From: Chitinophagales bacterium
GTDB lineage: Bacteria > Bacteroidota > Bacteroidia > Chitinophagales > Saprospiraceae
NCBI GenBank assembly: GCA_022360175.1
Contig: JAKSDI010000049.1
Coordinates: 59,292-123,291 of the forward strand
Direction: 5' to 3'
DNA length: 64,000 nucleotides
A program made the position numbers and the translations under genes. Positions 16,801 to 24,736 of this stretch are shown here, one piece after another. Position 1 is the stretch's first letter; every line of letters starts with the position of its first letter. Below the pieces are notes generated by a model that searched no databases, had not been told where the DNA came from, and saw only the letters and a list, made by a program, of their open reading frames with translations.

Positions 16801-18047
16801 CTATTGTCACTGTCATTGTGCAAACGCTATTGCCAAGTGACAACACGATAACGCTTCAGGCTTGTGAAGGGACATCTGCTCCTTATAATGGCACTGATAT
16901 CCCGGCAGGACAACAACAGGATTTTACTTTCACCAATGCCGTAGGCTGTGATTCCATCGTAACCGTCATAGTAGAGGCAGTAGAAATTTTGCAAAACAGC
17001 CTGGAACTAACAGCCTGTGAAGGAGATAGTATCAGCTACAATGGACAGCCTATAGCGGCAGGCGATACTCAAATATTCACATATATGAGTACTGCCGGTT
17101 GTGACTCAATTGTTACCGTGGAAGTCTTACCCCTTATGGGAAGTACCAACAACCTTAGTTTAACTACCTGTGCAGGAGAAGGTATTCTCTATAATGATTC
17201 TCTCTTATTCGGAGGAGCCCAGGCAAGTTTTGTATTTACCAATGCTGTAGGCTGTGATTCTGTGGTAAATATTAGCGTAAATGAGACGGCAGCTATTGCA
17301 ATTGACATTTCTACCTCTAATTCTTGCCCTAATATTGCATCAGGCATCATGGGTATAGAATACCTGCCTGGCTCAGCTAGTCCGCTAGCCTTTTCAATTG
17401 ATGGCAGTGAAATGATGTCTAATTTCACTTATACAGGCTTGGTAGCAGGTGCTCACACGCTCATTGCTCAAGATGATAATGGTTGTGAACAAGAATACGA
17501 GTTTAATATTGAAAGTGATCCTCCACTGGTCATACAATTTGATCAAACACCGATCAGTTGCGAACAACAGATAGGTCAAATTATAGCCAATATACTTTCT
17601 GGAGACGATGGTGAACTCCAATTGAATTGGAATGAAGGAACCACTGGAGCGATGCTCAGCAGCAACACTCCTGGCAACTATCAATTACAGGCTATCAATG
17701 GTTGTGAAGAATTGTTGCTGGAAACAGCTCTGGAAGATCAACGGCCCAACGAAATTTCTCTAATCTATATACCCAATGCTTTCTCTCCTAATGATGATGG
17801 AATCAATGACACCTTCCGCGGATATACTGCACCCAAAGCGGCCTGGTTGTCTTATCACCTGATGATTTTTGATCGCTGGGGAGATATGTTATTTGAAACA
17901 AATGATCCGGCCTTGGGCTGGGACGGTACACTCAAAGGAGAACTAATGAATGATGCAGTGCATGTATGGCATATAGATGGAGAGATAGAAAGCTGTGGGC
18001 GAATATTTAAAGTAGAAAGAAAAGGAGAAGTAGTGATTGTGAGGTAG
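10842..18047 (+). CDS. Giant secreted multi-PKD protein, T9SS type-B C-terminal domain, 11-copy repeat array
   Basis: A 2401-aa cell-surface or secreted protein. The signal peptide is at residues 1-25 (ending QSQAQQ). Serial Ig/PKD-like domains follow, with PKD cores such as SYLWNFGN, WQWDFGDPSSG and LQWLFGDPDSG, and SprB-like YSVTITDATGC segments. The cysteine module NGCYTRCNPDTICLP is at 15084-15128. An SdrD_B/CnaB-like domain (about 15297-15610) carries the calcium-loop-like DVNNNGLIDNID. Eleven 51-residue repeats span 15615-17291. The protein ends in a gliding-motility-associated C-terminal domain (IPNAFSPNDDGINDTF ... FDRWGDMLF ... GWDG), the T9SS type-B sorting signal (TIGR04131/CHU_C family). 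Architecture is shared with the genes at 18225 and 31613. A role as adhesin or motility filament is inferred by analogy with SprB; no enzymatic motif was seen. Confidence 0.9.
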   Translation: MNRSVYILLLVGFCMLFHQQQSQAQQIVFADQLPYYCDTICGTLIVEGIDYSTVEVMSWSIDGQPVFTTGGNSLFELFGCFHFNQIDVFIIFEDGSTLQLSEYLSPSIPPIIFETYTDASQFCPAANPPPGSTIPNANCDAIVCPGTTVTYDWEFEGDIYDIAISSVSGGPLIGASNIVISPNFDFMQITWDEPGIYSFSVAFLGYCGSAIRSFCTEVLEEPIASFNSIPEASNDTIYACQGQSISLENTSQFATSYLWNFGNESTSTESNPIITYNQAGTYTLELTAYNDCLCDNSTSKTVIVEEAIIPVIDCISTICENSIATYEATANCSGFLWDVSDNGTIIDGGGPTDNYLTINWSDGPEGIIELTLMDCVDGETCNAPAQLRVPIISEDNAIVGDDNVCRGQISYYQVPLYEGTSFDWEVSPYGTILEGDGSNQIIVEWFNGSVPSGTEHWVAITYENCYLGCGGQDTLDIFINPDFYTSGPLETCQQDSSTHTAFDNPGSNFINCHWEVLDNNNNLIWSSSSPSHEVMIPWNVTPGTYQIYASPEDTSSNCGQSYRTLMNVISMPEITGNIEGDSLICPGEVYTFSASANEERSNFLWTITDGNTTIEMEGDAINYSFGSNPPYAVSVYAINPFGCASTSVIKNLSPLPAPLIIGALEACVETTTSYTATPAYSDFSYEWNIIPAERGSIVGPKNDPDIEILWHQEGPVEVVVAICGQTDTIELMVHPLPEPMVNAPDAVCPGEQAVVQFIGTYDAYSWLNAAGNEVGNIATALLHPGTYQLAVTDENACMGTTIFNINEHPEPSVNITTPDPNVFCNTTISTRLFANATANGYTYQWYRDGIPVGSDAPEHTAADIGTYIVQVTDLNNCTAVSNPIDVLEDCTLGPPLPPGCPATPTFDIIAAAECDVRSYQNTSPGVLSTSWEFDDPNSGFNNFATGSNPTHTYSGVGFYRVRMTSAFSPTGDPDSIVLCTTYRVDTVLVKADFTADTVCIGNTTTFEDLSTFMPMTSISSWQWDFGDPSSGINNTSSLPNPSHTFSGAGLYTVILSITAPTGCTSTQSRLIEIKDIPVISFELPSASCEDIALPFNALTENDITGLQWLFGDPDSGAADTATVANTFHDYQTPGNYTITLSAESIYGCTNDTSQLLTIVPNTLSGNIIINPSSLLCEGDTAILYAPPGGTSRLWNTGATMDSILVTQTGTYSVTITDATGCPYSPQEVAVTIQSPPETVIQLVEYNHLGQIINYVYDDYEACEGTDITLGTTISQPNISYLWSTGATASTISFLEERDELLSEGSYTFDVTITDNTTGCSSVAPPFEVIIHPNPEFPFITADPIGPNCENTPVTLEVSNIQDSITYVWNNGVEGISTIVSTGGQHFVTASNAFGCETQSFPYNIIPGPDISLVPNGCYTRCNPDTICLPSIPDIVAYQWLLDGVPIFIPSSTPPELEVTSSGSYQLQMENTAGCTLLSDPLDIELFDGVGSFFGQVWVDVNNNGLIDNIDTLYTGAIIDLYQTNILQASTSSNHLGNYSFPNIETNDYTLILDTLSIPSWMQAVYTQVDTSLVGCDNQVPINWLLQDLCQGDTIFEILTACDSLAYNGVSIYTDTSFINTYSSLIGCDSIVQTTITINNNSDTTFINLTACEGDTILYDGLLIAAGESTSINYNNFSGCDSTVVVNIAALSSTDSTITFQACQGSIVTYNGTNLIPGEQQTFSFTNIQGCDSSITVIVEELLPSDTTLMLGACEGNSVNYNNTDIAAGQQIDFVFTNAVGCDSTVTVIVEAAAPSDSTLLLQTCEGTSTSYNGTDIPAGQQQDFTFTNAVGCDSIVTVIVQALLPSDNTLTLQACEGASASYNGTNIPAGQQQDFTFTNAVGCDSIVTVTVQTLLPNDNALTLQACEGTSASYNGTDIPAGQQQDFTFTNAVGCDSIVTVIVQTLLPSDNTLTLQACEGTSAPYNGTDIPAGQQQDFTFTNAVGCDSIVTVIVQTLLPSDNTITLQACEGTSAPYNGTDIPAGQQQDFTFTNAVGCDSIVTVIVEAVEILQNSLELTACEGDSISYNGQPIAAGDTQIFTYMSTAGCDSIVTVEVLPLMGSTNNLSLTTCAGEGILYNDSLLFGGAQASFVFTNAVGCDSVVNISVNETAAIAIDISTSNSCPNIASGIMGIEYLPGSASPLAFSIDGSEMMSNFTYTGLVAGAHTLIAQDDNGCEQEYEFNIESDPPLVIQFDQTPISCEQQIGQIIANILSGDDGELQLNWNEGTTGAMLSSNTPGNYQLQAINGCEELLLETALEDQRPNEISLIYIPNAFSPNDDGINDTFRGYTAPKAAWLSYHLMIFDRWGDMLFETNDPALGWDGTLKGELMNDAVHVWHIDGEIESCGRIFKVERKGEVVIVR
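15615..17291 (+). repeat. Eleven tandem 51-codon repeats, five nearly identical at DNA level
   Basis: Units begin at 15615, 15765, 15921, 16074, 16227, 16380, 16533, 16686, 16839, 16992 and 17145. The spacing is 150, 156, then 153 bp throughout. The consensus protein unit is roughly D-x-T-x-x-L-x-A-C-E-G, then Y-N-G, then A-G-Q, FTFTNAVGCDS and VTVIV, with two conserved cysteines per unit. Units 5 to 9 (16227-16991, 765 bp) are nearly identical in bases, with mostly scattered third-position changes. The outer units are diverged, which is the pattern of recent internal expansion. Confidence 0.95.
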
Positions 18048-18224
18048 TATTTGAACTCATGACTAATCTGGCCAGTATGTTTAAATTGCTGACCAGGTTC
18101 CCATACAAGGTTATGGAGCATATCAAGTTCAAGGTTAGTCTTTCTACAAGCCCGGATATACAATTTATAGAAAGACCTGCATATAAACGATTGCAGATTA
18201 TTTAATAAACCAAACCCTTGGACT

Positions 18225-21200
18225 ATGATTTTAAGACTGATGCGAACTTTCGCAATTACGTGTCTTACACTACTTTCAAGCACTCATTTCTTGCAAGCAC
18301 AAGAACCTGAGATTGTTTTTGAAATCGATCCTCCTTTCTGCGGAGCCGATTGCTATAACATTACAGCTATCGTTACTAACATTGGCCCAGGAGGCTCTTA
18401 TTCGTACCAATGGAATACCGGTGAAACTGGACCAGAGATATTCACCTGTCAGCCTGGCACTTACAGTATTACTGTAGTTGATAATCTTGCAGGTTTAACA
18501 GGAGTTGAAACTATCGACCTTGGCCCGGGCTTCTTTTATCCACATGTTATTGAGCCAATAGATGCCTGTCCTGATTCAATCTCCTTAGATCTGGGAGACA
18601 GCCTTATATACGAATGTATGCGTGTATGCGTGGGCAGTACCAGCGAGTACCTATCTTCTATCAACAGTGGATATCTCGATGAGTTTCTTAATATCTACAA
18701 TATAGAAGGAGGCAATCCACTACCCTACAACCTTACTCAGGGAGGCTTCTCCGTTTCCTGGGAAGAAACAGGTAGTTACCTTATCAACTATTTCGATCCT
18801 TTTGATAGCAGTTTTTGCAATACTAATATCAATCTCTGTGTCAGTGTTATGGACCCTCCCGAAGCTGCTATTTCTTCTCTGCCGGCTGCCAATAATGGCA
18901 CACTCACTATATGTGAAGGCCAAGCTGTTTATTTCACCTATTCAGGGACCAATGCAGATGAGTTGTTTTGGGAATTTGGAGATGGAGGAATCAGCACGAA
19001 AGCGACCCTTCAATATACTTATACACAAGCAGGAACTTATCAATTAATGCTCACCGCCTCTTCTGGTTGTGAATGCGATGACACCGTAATATTAGATGTA
19101 ATCGTAGAAGCTGCTGAAACGCCACTTGTAGATTGTGTAGGAACCTTGTGTGAAGGCATGTTGGGCACTTATACTACTGATGCAAGTTGTGGCACCTATT
19201 TATGGTCCGTAAGTAGCAATGGTATTATTGTCGACGGAGGTGGCACTAGTGATGATTATATCAGTGTGCAATGGCTGGAAGGACCAGAAGGTACCGTTGA
19301 ATTGCTTACTGAAAACTGCTCCGGTAGTAGTTGCCCAGTACCTGCAACTATAAAAGTGCCTATTATTTCTGATCTTTTAGTTATTGATGGGCCCGATAAA
19401 GTATGCCGGGGAGACCAAGCTATTTACAGCATCCCTGCATACGAAGGCGCCAGTATACAATGGACCATCAGTGGTGGAGCACAGATTACATCCGGGCAAG
19501 GTACCAATGAGTTGGAAGTACTTTGGTCAAACCTGGCTTCCCTTACTCAGCCATACACCGTGAGTGTTACTATCGATAACTGTTATCTTGATTGTAGTGC
19601 GAGCAGTAGCCTTTCGGTAAATGTAAAATCAGCATTCAATATCAGCGGGAATATTGAAGTATGTGCCAACAGTACAGAAATTTATAATAGCATTGATCTT
19701 GGACAAGGGACTTCATTTAATGCTTTATGGACACTTTACAATCCACAAGGGGTTGATATCTGGCAAAGCGGAAGCGCCACTTCTGCTCCTGCAATAACAT
19801 TCCCGAATGAAGCAGGCGTTTATAGATTAGTAGCAACCCCATCTAATCCGGATGACTTTTGCCAGGAGGAAAGCATCAAATTCATATATGTGCTTCCTAT
19901 TCCACCTGCTGTAGATGCAATAGATGGCAATACAACTATTTGTCCTGGTGAAGTACAGGCATACGAAGCCATTAGCAGTGAAGACAATGTTTACTTTGAA
20001 TGGTTGGTTGTAAATGGTGGTACCAGTACTACACTTCAGGGTAATCCTATTAATGTGACCTGGGGTAATACCCCTCCTTATGAAATATCAGTAGTCCAAA
20101 TTAACACTCAGGGAGAACACTGTATTTCATCAGCCACTATGCTAAATGCTTCTGCCTTTGGCAACCTAAGTCTTCAAGGCCCTGTAGACGGCTGTGTAGA
20201 TGACATCTCTACTTACAGCACCACCTTTGCTGAAAATATTACCTACGAGTGGGAAATTATACCAACCGAAGCAGGCACCATCGTTTCTGAACCCGATGAA
20301 AGTACTATTGATATTATCTGGCATCAAGCTGGAAATGTAACGGTTAATGTTACTGCATGTAATGAAAGTGCAAGTACGACAACTACGGTCCATCCTCTAC
20401 CTGAACCCCAGGTTATACATCCAGACTTTCTTTGTCCAAATGAGACAGCCACCGTACAAACCACTACATTTTATGCTTCCTATGAGTGGAGAGACGAAAA
20501 CAATAATCTCGTTTCTACAGCTGTAGGCCCGGACCTTCCTCCAGGGCGTTATCTGGTAATTGTGACCGATGATCTTGGTTGTACTGGACAAGAAACATTC
20601 CATATCCAAAATTATCCGGTATCACAGGTATACATTTCTACACCTGATCCATGGTTATTCTGTAATGAAGCGCCTTTCACACGCTTGTATGCTGAAGACA
20701 CAGAAGAAGGATATCAATATCAATGGTATCAGGATGGAGTAGCTGTAGGTGCCAATCAGTCAGATTTTACAGCTACTGCTTATGGCGATTATTATGTCGA
20801 GATCGTTGATATTTATGGTTGTACCTATACTTCAAATACGATCACAATTGAAGAAGACTGCAACTTCGGGCAATGTGGTGGCAAAACTGGCCCTTCTGCT
20901 GATTGTGAAATTTTTGATTTTGATTACACCATCAGTACCGGAAGTGTTTGTGAGGAGCGGGTTTATCAAAATATTTCTACTGGATATGTGCCTGGCTCTA
21001 CCATCTGGCAGGTGTTTAATCAGGACGCTATCGTAATAGCCAGTTCTACCGATGAAAATCCTGTTTTCACACTTGATATTCCTGCTTATTATCGGGTTCG
21101 CTTGATATTGACATTCCCTGACCCACTCAATCCTGGGGAAACAGTGGCTTGTGAGTATTACAAGGTAGATAGTGTACGTATGGTTGCCGATTTTGAAGCT

Positions 21201-24200
21201 ACCACAGTTTGTGGTGGAGAAACAACAGAATTTGAAGACATCACAACTCATCTTCCAATTACATCCATTACCAGCTGGCAATGGAATTTTGGTGACCCTG
21301 CCAGTGGTGCCAATAATACTTCAAATCTACAGCATCCTACTCATACTTTTTCTGCAGCAGGCACCTATACTGTTGAATTAGTGGTTACCGATGCAAGTGG
21401 CTGCATCAGTCGTAGTACACAACAAGTAGACGTAATTGCCCCTCCGAGTATCGATTTCGCTGATCCGGAAGCTAGCTGTGCTAATACTGCATCTATGTTT
21501 ATAGCAGATGCTCCAGGTGCGATTAGCTATAGTTGGGATTTTGGTGATCCTGCTTCTGGTGATGCTAATATGATGCAAGTAGGAGAAGCTTATCACCGTT
21601 ATGATGCACCTGGCAATTATACCGTTTCGCTTTATGCAGAAAACATTTATGGCTGCGGCCAAACTTTCACCAAGGCTATAACAATTGCTCCTAATCCATT
21701 AGGTGGAGATATAATGGCCAATCCGGCACCTCCGCTTTGTGAAGGGGATTTAACAACATTAAGTGCTCCTCCGGGTGGTGTAAGTTGGGAGTGGAGTAAT
21801 GGCGAAACTACCGAAACTATTAGTGTTGGAACGGAAGAGGTATATGAAGTAACTGTTACAGATGTGAATGGCTGTACTCATGAGCCAGATGCGATTGAAG
21901 TTGATATTATTCCTGCACCAGAAGCCTATATTCGAAGCGTTGAATATGATGAATATGGGCAACCTATTGCTTATTATTATGACTCCTATGAAACTTGCTA
22001 TGGGGAACCCATCTTCCTGGAAAGCCAGGAAGACATTAACTATATCTATAATTGGAGTACTGGTGAAACGACTACGATGGTTGAATATTCAGAGGAAAAG
22101 TTCAACGAGTTAAACCCTGGTGCGTATCTGATTACATTAGAACTAAGCGATATCAATAGTGGATGTACTGCTATAATGGGGCCTTTTGAGGTAATTGTTC
22201 ATTCATTACCACAGCAGCCTGTCATTACTAGTACACAGCCCCAGCCTATCTGTGAAGGTGGAACAAGCACGCTTTCTGTAAGTAATCCTCAAACCGGTGT
22301 TACCTATCGGTGGAGCACAGGAGAAACCGGTACCAGTATCACCACTGAAGAAGCAGGTATGTACACCGTAACCGCCATCAATCAGTTTGGCTGTGAAGAG
22401 GAAAGTGAGGTATTTGAAATTCTTTCTGGCCCACCAATCCATCTTATTCCAAATGGTTGTTATACTCGCTGTAATCCTGATACTATCTGCTTGCCAGATT
22501 TACCAGGGGTAGTTGGGTATCAGTGGTTTTTCAACAATAATCCTGTAAGCCCTCCTGATGGTACCATGCCAGAATTGATCATCAATCAGGAAGGAAACTA
22601 CTATCTGGAATTGCTTTATTTTAATGGTTGCGTATTGCAGACTGATCCTTTAAATATCACTTTGTTCGATGGTTTCGGCAGCTTGGTAGGGCAAACCTTT
22701 ATGGATGTTAATGATAATGGTATTATTGATGGGCCAGATACTTTGATCAATGACATTGGTATTCAGCTTTGGCAAAACGGAAGTCAACAGCAAAGTACTC
22801 AAAGTGTGCAAGGTGGCTACAGCTTTATCGATATTCCATCCAACCTGGATTACGAATTGGTACTGGACAGCCTTAATCTGGACCCAATGTATAAAGCAGT
22901 ATGGACCAATGTAGATACGAATCTTGTGGGTTGTGAACAAATCATAACGATCAATTGGTTGATACGCCCCGATTGTACGCCTACTGCGTCTACTGTAATA
23001 CTTGAGGCATGCCAGGGAGAAAGTGCAGACTATAATGGTACTCCTGTAATGGCTGGCACCTCCATGGACTTCACATTTACTAATGTAGATGGATGTGACT
23101 CTACTGTCACCGTGCAGGTAGGAGAATTGTTAGCATCGGCCTCTACATTAGTGTTTGAAGCTTGCGAAGGAGAAAGCATTGATTATGGTGGTTCTTCTGT
23201 CCCTGCAGGTTCTTCTATGGATTTTACTTTGACAAATGCTGCTGGTTGTGATTCTATACTTACAATACAAGTTGACGAAATACTTTCTGTAGAAGAAAAT
23301 ATACACCTTATTACTTGTGAAGGAGAACCAGCTTTCCATGATGGACAAGCCCTGGTAGAAGGACTTAATACTTTCCAGTATACTTCTGCAGCAGGCTGTG
23401 ATAGTACATTATCGGTTATACTGGAGGTAGAGCTAGCCAGCACAACCAATGTGGTGCTTTCTATTTGCCCAGACAGCACTATCGATTTCCATGGTAATCT
23501 TTTAAAAGCGGGAGAAAGTGCTTCTGTATTACTATCCTCTCAAAATGGTTGTGATTCTACTGTAGAAGCCAGCGTCATGCCCCTTCCATTGCCTGAAGCA
23601 GAATGGCTTTCGATGCCTGCCTGCCCGGACGTGGGTGGAGCTATAAGCATAAACATTACAAGCCCTACACAAGCACCGTATACCTACACGCTGAACGAGG
23701 ATAATATTAGCATTTCTGCTGCCTTTACCGACCTGGAAGGAGGAGCTTATGAGTTGACGATTCAAGATGCAAATGGTTGCTCCAGTTCTTATGATATAAT
23801 GATCCCCGCCATCGAACCTCTGGAAGTATTGGTGCAACAGGATAGCATGAGCTGCGAAGATATGACCGCTACTTTAATGGTGAATATTATTTCAGGTGAT
23901 GACGGCCAGCTTAATTTTGCATGGAATGATGGTACTACTGCACTCCAACGTGCAATAGAAACACCAGGCATCTATACACTTGCATTAAGCAATAGCTGTG
24001 AATCCATTACTGAAAACATTGAGGTACCAGCTCCAATGCTCGACGCTGCCTCACTCATATATATCCCTACCGCCTTCTCCCCTAATGGCGATGGTGTTAA
24101 CGATCTGCTAGAAGCTTACTATGGTAATGACACTGAAATACTCAATTATGAGTTGGCAGTATTTGATCGTTATGGTGGACAAATTTTCCAGAGCGATATA

Positions 24201-24341
24201 CCAGAAAAAGGCTGGGATGGTATTTTCAAAGGACAAATGATGAATACAGGCGTGTATGTGTGGCACCTGAAAGCCAGCGTAATTGCCTGCGGACGTGAAT
24301 ACAACATAGTATCAGAAGGAGATGTCGCCTTACTAAGGTAA
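18225..24341 (+). CDS. Giant secreted multi-PKD protein, T9SS type-B C-terminal domain, 4-copy repeat array
   Basis: A 2038-aa paralogue of the 10842 product in the same order: signal peptide (about 1-25, ending LQAQ), SprB-like domain (YSYQWNTGETG..YSITVVDN), PKD domain LFWEFGDGGIS, Ig-like domains, two further PKD domains with the WQWNFGDPASG and YSWDFGDPASG cores, then cysteine module NGCYTRCNPDTICLP (22452-22496), an SdrD_B-like domain (DVNDNGIIDGPD), four 51-residue repeats (about 22986-23588) and the T9SS type-B domain (IPTAFSPNGDGVNDLL ... FDRYGGQIF ... GWDG). It is closer to the 31613 product than to its direct neighbour; for example, the VDCVGTLCxGMLGTYTT segment is shared with the former. 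The start context TTGGACTATG is identical to that at 31613, which supports both starts. Likely surface adhesin; secretion requires T9SS genes outside the window. Confidence 0.9.
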   Translation: MILRLMRTFAITCLTLLSSTHFLQAQEPEIVFEIDPPFCGADCYNITAIVTNIGPGGSYSYQWNTGETGPEIFTCQPGTYSITVVDNLAGLTGVETIDLGPGFFYPHVIEPIDACPDSISLDLGDSLIYECMRVCVGSTSEYLSSINSGYLDEFLNIYNIEGGNPLPYNLTQGGFSVSWEETGSYLINYFDPFDSSFCNTNINLCVSVMDPPEAAISSLPAANNGTLTICEGQAVYFTYSGTNADELFWEFGDGGISTKATLQYTYTQAGTYQLMLTASSGCECDDTVILDVIVEAAETPLVDCVGTLCEGMLGTYTTDASCGTYLWSVSSNGIIVDGGGTSDDYISVQWLEGPEGTVELLTENCSGSSCPVPATIKVPIISDLLVIDGPDKVCRGDQAIYSIPAYEGASIQWTISGGAQITSGQGTNELEVLWSNLASLTQPYTVSVTIDNCYLDCSASSSLSVNVKSAFNISGNIEVCANSTEIYNSIDLGQGTSFNALWTLYNPQGVDIWQSGSATSAPAITFPNEAGVYRLVATPSNPDDFCQEESIKFIYVLPIPPAVDAIDGNTTICPGEVQAYEAISSEDNVYFEWLVVNGGTSTTLQGNPINVTWGNTPPYEISVVQINTQGEHCISSATMLNASAFGNLSLQGPVDGCVDDISTYSTTFAENITYEWEIIPTEAGTIVSEPDESTIDIIWHQAGNVTVNVTACNESASTTTTVHPLPEPQVIHPDFLCPNETATVQTTTFYASYEWRDENNNLVSTAVGPDLPPGRYLVIVTDDLGCTGQETFHIQNYPVSQVYISTPDPWLFCNEAPFTRLYAEDTEEGYQYQWYQDGVAVGANQSDFTATAYGDYYVEIVDIYGCTYTSNTITIEEDCNFGQCGGKTGPSADCEIFDFDYTISTGSVCEERVYQNISTGYVPGSTIWQVFNQDAIVIASSTDENPVFTLDIPAYYRVRLILTFPDPLNPGETVACEYYKVDSVRMVADFEATTVCGGETTEFEDITTHLPITSITSWQWNFGDPASGANNTSNLQHPTHTFSAAGTYTVELVVTDASGCISRSTQQVDVIAPPSIDFADPEASCANTASMFIADAPGAISYSWDFGDPASGDANMMQVGEAYHRYDAPGNYTVSLYAENIYGCGQTFTKAITIAPNPLGGDIMANPAPPLCEGDLTTLSAPPGGVSWEWSNGETTETISVGTEEVYEVTVTDVNGCTHEPDAIEVDIIPAPEAYIRSVEYDEYGQPIAYYYDSYETCYGEPIFLESQEDINYIYNWSTGETTTMVEYSEEKFNELNPGAYLITLELSDINSGCTAIMGPFEVIVHSLPQQPVITSTQPQPICEGGTSTLSVSNPQTGVTYRWSTGETGTSITTEEAGMYTVTAINQFGCEEESEVFEILSGPPIHLIPNGCYTRCNPDTICLPDLPGVVGYQWFFNNNPVSPPDGTMPELIINQEGNYYLELLYFNGCVLQTDPLNITLFDGFGSLVGQTFMDVNDNGIIDGPDTLINDIGIQLWQNGSQQQSTQSVQGGYSFIDIPSNLDYELVLDSLNLDPMYKAVWTNVDTNLVGCEQIITINWLIRPDCTPTASTVILEACQGESADYNGTPVMAGTSMDFTFTNVDGCDSTVTVQVGELLASASTLVFEACEGESIDYGGSSVPAGSSMDFTLTNAAGCDSILTIQVDEILSVEENIHLITCEGEPAFHDGQALVEGLNTFQYTSAAGCDSTLSVILEVELASTTNVVLSICPDSTIDFHGNLLKAGESASVLLSSQNGCDSTVEASVMPLPLPEAEWLSMPACPDVGGAISINITSPTQAPYTYTLNEDNISISAAFTDLEGGAYELTIQDANGCSSSYDIMIPAIEPLEVLVQQDSMSCEDMTATLMVNIISGDDGQLNFAWNDGTTALQRAIETPGIYTLALSNSCESITENIEVPAPMLDAASLIYIPTAFSPNGDGVNDLLEAYYGNDTEILNYELAVFDRYGGQIFQSDIPEKGWDGIFKGQMMNTGVYVWHLKASVIACGREYNIVSEGDVALLR

Positions 24342-24736
24342 GGTTTGTTTAGACGTCCACGAATTACACATATTACACGAAACAATTCATTCGTGCTATT
24401 AGTGTAATTCGTGGACTTTTTGGTATGCTAGATTATTGATTCCTCGCAATTTTGATACAGCAAGCTTATATTAATGAACTCAGAATAATACATATAACAA
24501 ACTGTAAAAATAGGAGGAATATTCTCCAGGCTAAAACTAGATACACTATTTGAGTAGGGAATATCCCCCTCATTATTCCTCCCCCAGTGGAGGATACTTT
24601 TAAGCTCATTTTAGAGTATCATTGAAGCTTATGGTAATTAAAGAAATAGAGTGCTTTCTATTCAATATGTTAAGTATAAAATTCTTCTCAACATAATAGC
24701 AATATTTCATCCTGCTACCAACCAAAGGGACAGAAA
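24342..24736. other. 395-bp convergent intergenic region
   Basis: No credible gene. It contains a long dyad with a T-tract (24355-24421) close to the plus-strand stop; the remainder is AT-rich with only a weak, widely spaced GGAGGAAT/ATTCCTCC pair (24513-24520 and 24575-24582). It separates two convergent giant genes. Confidence 0.7.
24355..24421 (+). terminator. Long dyad terminator between convergent giants (copy 1)
   Basis: A perfect 15-bp stem GTCCACGAATTACAC (24355-24369) pairs with 24402-24416, with an inner CACGAA/TTCGTG pairing and TTTTT at 24417-24421. It lies just after the 18225 gene stop. A closely related dyad occurs at 37626-37680 after the third paralogue, so this is a repeated element that probably acts as a terminator in both places. 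Confidence 0.7.

Noticed and set aside
15615..17291. Tandem repeats as a CRISPR array
   Set aside because: Units are contiguous in-frame coding repeats without unique spacers, and there are no cas genes in the window.
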